51,649 bases of DNA from Lingula anatina (lineage: Eukaryota; Brachiopoda; Lingulata; Lingulida; Lingulidae): contig NW_019775638.1 of the NCBI RefSeq assembly GCF_001039355.2, forward strand, positions 223,606-275,254, written 5' to 3'. Under the pieces are notes generated by a model. That model did no database searches, was not told where the DNA came from, and saw only the letters and a list, made by a program, of their open reading frames with translations. Of the stretch, positions 48,016 to 51,649 are shown in pieces. Within the stretch, counting starts at the first letter, position 1; each line of letters starts with the position of its first letter. Made by a program: the position numbers and the translations under genes.

Positions 48016-51000
48016 GAATGGACTTTGACCAGTGTGCCCGTAAGAATGCCCAGGAATATTTCGGAGTGAGAGACCCTGACTTCTACGAGTTTGAGAGTAA
48101 GTATGGCCGACACAAAACTGCATTAATTTGGTTTTTTTTAAAATCATTTACCAAAAATTATAGGGCTAAAATCCTTTCATTTATGTATGGAACATAAAGG
48201 TAGTTTAAGCTTGCTCAACATTATTTTTCAACCTAAATAAACAAGTTAGATTTAACATAATTTCAATATGGCGTGTGATTTCTGTTTTTAGCTCACATTC
48301 TGTTCGACGACTCCATGGAAATGAACGACAATGATGACACTGTGCCCAACGACTTCGTGCGCGCATTTATTGAGGTCATTGACCAAGCTGCCAGGTAAGC
48401 AGAGGGGATTCTGTGACTACGCAACTGACACACCTATTTGGTGATGCATTCCTTCCACGTGACTTAAACGCCTTATCGTAGTACCATCGGTGTCACGTGG
48501 TGACTTGGTGTACTCACTGTTACATCACTATACACAGTGCAGTCGGTGAGCTGTCGACTGAGCTACAGACCTAGCAAGGCGTAGGTCTGACTCTATATCA
48601 TCTTTTCATCGTTTGCTTCGTCTTAAGATAAAATATGCCTTAAAACCCATTCAGAACAACAGTAACAAACCGAATAATGTGTTTTTTCGGTCAATAAGAT
48701 AGAAAACCGTCAATCCATATGCTGTTCTCTTCCAGCTCTGTGCACGAGTCCGTGATCAGTCTCCACCCTCCAGAGAAGATGCCAACACCGTACGGCGGTA
48801 AACTGGTCTGGTCGCTGCCTGGAGGAACCAAGCTGAACGTCCACATGAAGGATAAGAACAGAATCAGGCACAGGAAGAGATGGTCTCAGGTTAGGAAACT
48901 CCTCCACAAGTAAAATACATTAAGGCAAACTGTTCGGTGAAATGTCTGAAATATTAGTTTCTTTATTTCCGTTTATGTATTTTGACAACATCATGGATTC
49001 CTCAGAGTGTGTGTTATTTTATCTACGAAAAAGTAGAAGTGGTTGGCCCATTAGTTGTCCCAAATGGAGAAATCGCATTATAATTGGAAAAAAATTTGAT
49101 TCAGAGTGGACTCTTTTTTAGTCTAACAGGGCGGTTCTCTCTACCGCAAGCCGTACCCCCCTGCCTACTAGCCCGTTCCTCGTTATCATGTTTATGTACT
49201 TTTTCAGGTGATGTACATGTACTACCTGTTGGGTTTCAACCTGATGGCCAAGCGTGAGCAGTACTTGACCAGCCAGAAGGGAAAGAACAAGAAGAAGGGG
49301 AAACGCGGCACGTGGGAGAGTAAAGCTTTGAGACGCTCTCACAAGAACCAGCACTACACGAAGACGGACATCTTTGACGACTACGACGAATCTCTTCACA
49401 TTGCTGTAAGCAAAGCATTTAAGCGATAGTAGAATCTACCCATAAGAGAGGGTGCCCAGTTTTAACATATGTGATTAGTGGCACCACCTGTTGGTGAGAG
49501 ACGGTAACTAAAACTGTGCTCTATTTATGAGTGACTGTCACATTGTTTTTTTTTTTTTTAAACCTGAAAACGCATTTTGAGACGCTCGGTTAACTGAGAT
49601 CAGCAGCATTGAGAATGAAAAGTAATTATCAACACAAGTGACAAATACATTCATTATCGAAGACATATTCAACAGAACACACTGTTTTTTGTATTCAGGC
49701 CGAGAACACGTTCTTGCTGACCCTGGACGGAGACGTGGACTTCAAATCGGACGCTGTCCGCTTACTGATGGACAGACTGAAGAAGAACAAGAAGGTCGGA
49801 GCGGCTTGCGGACGTATTCATCCTGTCGGACAAGGTGTGTGCACGAGCTGAATCAAATAACTTTCAACTTACACTGTTTTCATTTAAATAACGACCTCTC
49901 ATCAATCAAAATATTAAACCAACGACTTGTTTAAGTATCTACTAATTTCCTTTGAGTCATAAACAAATGGTCAGTAGCAATAATCATTTATGGCACTAGA
50001 ATCAAATCAGCGATGTTAATCTCTGTTCGTGTTTTGTCTCCCCCAGGCCCCATAGTGTGGTTCCAGCAGTTCGAGTATGCCATTGGTCATTGGCTTCAGA
50101 AGGCTGCAGAACACATCTACGGCTGCGTCCTCTGTGCTCCCGGATGTTTCAGTCTGTTCCGTGGTTCCGCCATCATGGACGACAATGTGATGAGACAGTA
50201 CGCCACGCGGGCCTCGGAGGCTCAGCATTTCGTGCAGTTTGATCAGGGTAAGTCTTCCTCTAGCACTGGGGACCGGTGTGGCAGGAACGGTAGCGTCAGA
50301 AATTTAAGCGCTGGGTACCAAAGACTTAGTGCAGGTTAGGGTTATCCAAAAATATCAGGGTCAGTGTATGGGGCAAATATCACCTGTAAAAAAAATTGGA
50401 AATAGACTACCATACGTAGCGAACTGCCTTTCCTGTGACACCGGAGTGACGGGATATTTAGCCTGAGATGTATGTTTCAAATAGGAGGTTGAGCCTTTTT
50501 TTAAGATATGCATTATGATTTTATTTCAAAGAAAAAATGTTCAACTCATAATTACAACGTGCATTATGATCTTATTAATAAAGCAAAACAAGTAAGGAAA
50601 GAGGGAAAAAGTGAATAACGAACCCTAAATTCATGAATATTAATACTGTTTATATCATAATTGTAGGTGAAGATCGTTGGCTGTGTACGTTACTCCTACA
50701 GCAAGGATACCGTATCGAGTATTGTGCCGCCGCCGACGCCTTAACCCATTGCCCTGAAACCTTCAACGAGTTCTTCCAGCAGAGAAAACGGTGGGCTCCC
50801 TCAACAATGGCCAACATTGTGGATCTGCTGCAGGATTACAAGAACACCGTCATCGTCAACGATAACATCAGCCACCTGTACATGTTGTACCAGTTCTTCT
50901 TGCTGGTGTCCACTGTCCTTGGTCCGGCCACTGTTATGATGACCATCGCTGGTGCCTTCAACGCTGTACTCAAGACGAACCTGTGGCAGTCCTATGCTCT

Positions 51001-51649
51001 TTCTCTTGGCCCGCCGTTCTTCTTTATCCTAATTTGCCTGTTCACGCGCACCAAGACCCAGCTAGCGGTAGCCAGTATCCTTAGTGCGTTGTATAGTGTC
51101 ATCATGATGGTTGTCATTGTCGGTACCATAATTAACGGTGTACAGGAGTCGTTCACGTCGCCCAGCGTAGTTTTCATAACACTGTTGGCGGCGTTCTTCT
51201 TGCTCGCAGCGTTCTTCCATCCGCAGGAGTTTGCGTGCATCATCCCGGGTCCCCTGTACTTCCTGTGTATTCCGGCCGGCTACCTCGTGCTCACGATTTA
51301 CGGCCTGTGCAACCTGAACAACATCTCGTGGGGAACACGTGAGGTGCTAAGTAAGCGTCGCCAGAAAATCGCGGACGAAGAACGGAAGAAGAGAGAAGAG
51401 GAAGAGAAGCAGAAGAAGAAAAAGAACTCGGGTCTTTTCGCCTGGCTGGGACTGACTCAGATCATGGAGGACGTCAAAGACTTCTATCTGCAGATGATAG
51501 GAAGCACAAGGCAAAGCGGTCAACCAGCCCAGCAGACCCAGATGGAAAAACTTCTCATAAAACTTAACCAGACACTGGAGAAGCTCCCGGAGAGAATGCG
51601 CAAAGAACAGGACCGTAAAGCTGGGCTGCCGACTTTTGACAGCGACACT
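24923..51649 (+). CDS. CS1: Myosin-motor chitin synthase (mollusc shell-type), 30 exons, 3' end beyond the window
   Basis: Thirty exons join in one frame with matching phases at every junction to give 2,331 codons, still open at the window end. Order: N-terminal tail (1-193), myosin head (194-880), IQ motif (about 902-915), charged helix and Ser-rich linker (923-1119), membrane spans, GT2 catalytic core (CATMWHE 1693-1699; LDGDVDF 1900-1906; EDRW 2005-2008; QRKRW 2042-2046), more spans, SWGTRE 2224-2229 and a charged tail. Family knowledge: it transfers N-acetylglucosamine from UDP-GlcNAc to growing chitin and extrudes it through the membrane; in molluscs it is tied to shell and larval shell formation, with the motor thought to couple to actin. 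The last two membrane spans usual after WGTRE are not yet reached. Exon coordinates are in the sub-entries. The first exon is the least certain. All motor and transferase key residues are present, so it should be functional. Confidence 0.95.
25596..25618 (+). repeat. (GT)n microsatellite
   Basis: About eleven GT dinucleotides in chitin synthase intron 1, 118 bases before the exon 2 acceptor. Confidence 0.9.
26192..29275 (+). other. Chitin synthase intron 2
   Basis: A 3.1-kb intron with no gene recognised inside. Open frames at 26326-26556 and 26968-27168 have no family features. CAATT repeats occur near 27438-27460, followed by sequence that may be a retroelement remnant, but no boundaries were found. 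Confidence 0.7.
29276..39089 (+). CDS. CS1: Chitin synthase exons 3-17: myosin motor domain
   Basis: Exons: 29276-29341, 29854-30093, 30372-30486, 30654-30801, 30917-31034, 31654-31771, 32058-32129, 32511-32649, 32942-33167, 36478-36642, 36926-37068, 37408-37600, 38047-38102, 38437-38586, 38978-39089. They encode residues 194-880. Visible motor elements: [14 protein letters not shown] at the start, P-loop GESGSGKT (257-264), switch [10 protein letters not shown] (311-319), switch II DISGFE (543-548), and the strut and actin-binding region ending in TVAAQFK. An acidic residue (Glu of GED) sits 16 positions before DALAK, the TEDS site, which normally means the motor needs no heavy-chain phosphorylation to engage actin. 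The usual RCIKPN reads RCIKSN. The ATPase elements are intact, so this should be a working actin motor. The acceptor before 36478 is AAG rather than the usual C/TAG. Confidence 0.95.
29644..29800 (+). repeat. 31-bp minisatellite in intron 3
   Basis: Four full units of 31 bases (CACACCTAACACACTGTCCC plus 11 more) begin at 29644, 29675, 29706 and 29737, followed by a diverged partial unit. Neighbouring units differ by one to four bases. The array ends about 50 bases before the exon 4 acceptor. Confidence 0.92.
30811..30831 (+). repeat. (CT)n microsatellite
   Basis: About ten CT dinucleotides just inside intron 6, nine bases after the donor. Confidence 0.9.
33168..36477 (+). other. Chitin synthase intron 11
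   Basis: A 3.3-kb intron splitting the motor right after FME of switch II's neighbourhood. It contains a strong acceptor-like site at 33335 followed by a nine-codon frame and stop (see findings), a poly-G run at 34223-34233, and an unsupported open frame at 34855-35196. No other gene is recognised. Confidence 0.75.
38109..38166 (+). repeat. Long poly-T tract next to the exon 15 donor
   Basis: A run of nearly 60 T, interrupted once by C, starts six bases after the exon 15 donor (GTACAC). It could be the tail of a retroelement inserted in the opposite orientation or a plain homopolymer. Its length is likely to vary and to be mis-sequenced. Confidence 0.9.
39110..39525 (+). repeat. 42-bp minisatellite in intron 17
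   Basis: About ten degenerate units built on TTATACTTCTTAGACATGTA and GATAGTTACAGCTAGACTACTG, about 42 bases each. Because the unit is a multiple of three, the - strand stays open for 92 codons (39241-39519) and reads as a 14-residue repeat beginning MSKKYNSS. That reading frame is an accident of the array rather than a gene. Confidence 0.88.
40176..40251 (+). repeat. (TA)n(T)n tract in intron 17
   Basis: About 27 TA dinucleotides followed by 21 T, then GCAG. The pyrimidine run plus GCAG forms a strong-looking but apparently unused acceptor. The TA run is strongly self-complementary. Confidence 0.92.
41761..41886 (+). CDS. CS1: Chitin synthase exon 18: converter end and IQ motif
   Basis: Forty-two codons (residues 881-922). 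The first half, [13 protein letters not shown], is the end of the motor's converter and lever start. The second half contains [11 protein letters not shown] (904-914), one IQ-type motif with the first Ile replaced by Val. It should bind one calmodulin-like light chain. The exon is isolated by introns of 2.7 and 1.5 kb; both its borders are phase 0, so skipping it would remove the IQ motif without a frameshift. Confidence 0.92.
43437..44029 (+). CDS. CS1: Chitin synthase exon 19: charged helix and Ser/Thr-rich linker
   Basis: One 593-base exon (residues 923-1119 plus two bases). Residues 923-952 are almost all Glu, Lys, Arg and Gln, fitting a single alpha helix or coiled coil that would stiffen the lever arm. 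The rest is Ser/Thr/Arg-rich and probably disordered. It contains repeated basic-x-S/T-L-acidic motifs ([30 protein letters not shown] and the looser RPSSSLEK), candidate sites for basophilic kinases. It ends with an acidic patch before the first membrane span. The donor GTAAGT overlaps an in-frame TAA, so intron retention would stop translation at once. Confidence 0.93.
44898..46970 (+). CDS. CS1: Chitin synthase exons 20-22: N-terminal membrane domain
   Basis: Exons 44898-45117, 45410-45556 and 45853-46970 (residues 1120-1614). About ten hydrophobic segments are seen, for example [17 protein letters not shown] in exon 20, [19 protein letters not shown] in exon 21, and [19 protein letters not shown] and [19 protein letters not shown] in exon 22. 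Exon 22 is unusually long (1,118 bases) for this gene and carries most of them, plus an acidic loop ([11 protein letters not shown]). Family knowledge: animal chitin synthases have such a multi-span region ahead of the cytoplasmic catalytic domain. Span count is by eye. Confidence 0.93.
47506..50247 (+). CDS. CS1: Chitin synthase exons 23-29: GT2 catalytic domain, first part
   Basis: Exons 47506-47799, 48017-48096, 48292-48394, 48736-48889, 49208-49405, 49699-49834 and 50047-50247 (residues 1615-2003). CATMWHE (1693-1699) opens the transferase core. [17 protein letters not shown] spans the exon 26/27 join. LDGDVDF (1900-1906) is the metal/UDP-binding acidic motif, and [10 protein letters not shown] precedes the acceptor region. 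The domain faces the cytoplasm and uses UDP-GlcNAc. Exon 27 has a Lys-rich insertion ([10 protein letters not shown]). The exon 24 acceptor lies directly behind a TTA microsatellite. Confidence 0.95.
47967..48015 (+). repeat. (ATT)n microsatellite at the exon 24 acceptor
   Basis: Sixteen or so ATT units run right up to the acceptor (TTATAG, exon starting at 48017). The repeat occupies the place of the polypyrimidine tract, so its length could influence splicing of this essential exon. Confidence 0.95.
50300..50440 (+). repeat. Dispersed repeat, copy C (intron 29)
   Basis: This intronic segment aligns by eye with 8722-8865 and 11982-12118 upstream of the GH1 copies, at a clearly lower identity. 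Shared blocks include CCAAAGA, AGGTTA, TATGGG, TCACCTGTA and TAGCGAACT. It is an independent, older copy of the same interspersed repeat. Confidence 0.6.
50667..51649 (+). CDS. CS1: Chitin synthase exon 30 (partial): EDRW, QRKRW, C-terminal membrane spans and tail
   Basis: Codons 2004-2331, open to the window edge. EDRW (2005-2008) supplies the presumed catalytic base, and QRKRW (2042-2046) is the processivity signature of chitin synthases. Five hydrophobic spans follow (about 2073-2215), then SWGTRE (2224-2229) and a tail dense in Arg, Lys and Glu (about 2230-2256) predicted as coiled coil, as in other animal chitin synthases. In relatives, one or two further spans come after this tail, so the true end lies beyond the window. 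No donor site is seen before the edge. Confidence 0.95.

Overview
The window is eukaryotic: intron-rich, AT-rich non-coding DNA with many microsatellites and canonical GT-AG introns. It is very probably from a mollusc, or at least a lophotrochozoan. The strongest marker is a gene that fuses a myosin motor to a chitin synthase, an architecture known from mollusc shell-forming chitin synthases and some related lophotrochozoan phyla. No gene was compared with a database; all exon models were built by hand from reading frame, splice sites and family motifs.

Layout, all genes on the + strand. (1) About 1.0-1.6 kb: a two-exon gene for a 75-residue secreted defensin precursor with a six-cysteine insect-type CS-alpha-beta pattern. 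(2) About 1.8-8.6 kb: no gene recognised. It holds tRNA-derived SINE-like repeats on the - strand at 7.4-7.8 kb and a second copy of one SINE tail at 8.56-8.60 kb. (3) 8.6-15.0 kb: a tandem duplication of about 3.2 kb. Each unit carries a TATA-type promoter and exons 1-4 of a family 1 glycoside hydrolase (GH1 beta-glucosidase / lactase-phlorizin-hydrolase type). Only the second unit continues into exons 5-8 (to 17,034), giving a complete 512-residue secreted enzyme. A single undetermined base (N, 11,866) sits at the junction of the units, so the duplication may be real or may be a haplotype artefact of assembly. (4) 17.0-24.9 kb: a gene-poor stretch with simple repeats. (5) 24.9 kb to the window end: the myosin-chitin synthase, 30 exons read in one continuous frame (2,331 codons) and still open at the edge.

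The chitin synthase reads in this order: basic start and acidic Pro/Asp-rich N-terminus; complete myosin motor (P-loop, switch I, switch II, acidic TEDS residue); one IQ motif; a charged helix and Ser/Thr-rich linker with repeated basic-x-S/T-L-acidic motifs; about ten membrane spans; the family 2 glycosyltransferase core (CATMWHE, LDGDVDF, EDRW, QRKRW); five more spans; SWGTRE; and a charged coiled-coil tail. From family knowledge, it makes chitin at the plasma membrane of mantle cells while the cytoplasmic motor engages actin.

The three genes look functionally independent: an antimicrobial peptide, a digestive or extracellular glycosidase, and a matrix polysaccharide synthase. The most interesting observations are a possible early terminal exon that would truncate the motor, the kinase-motif repeats in the linker, the half-gene GH1 duplication with its N junction, and the insect-like defensin.
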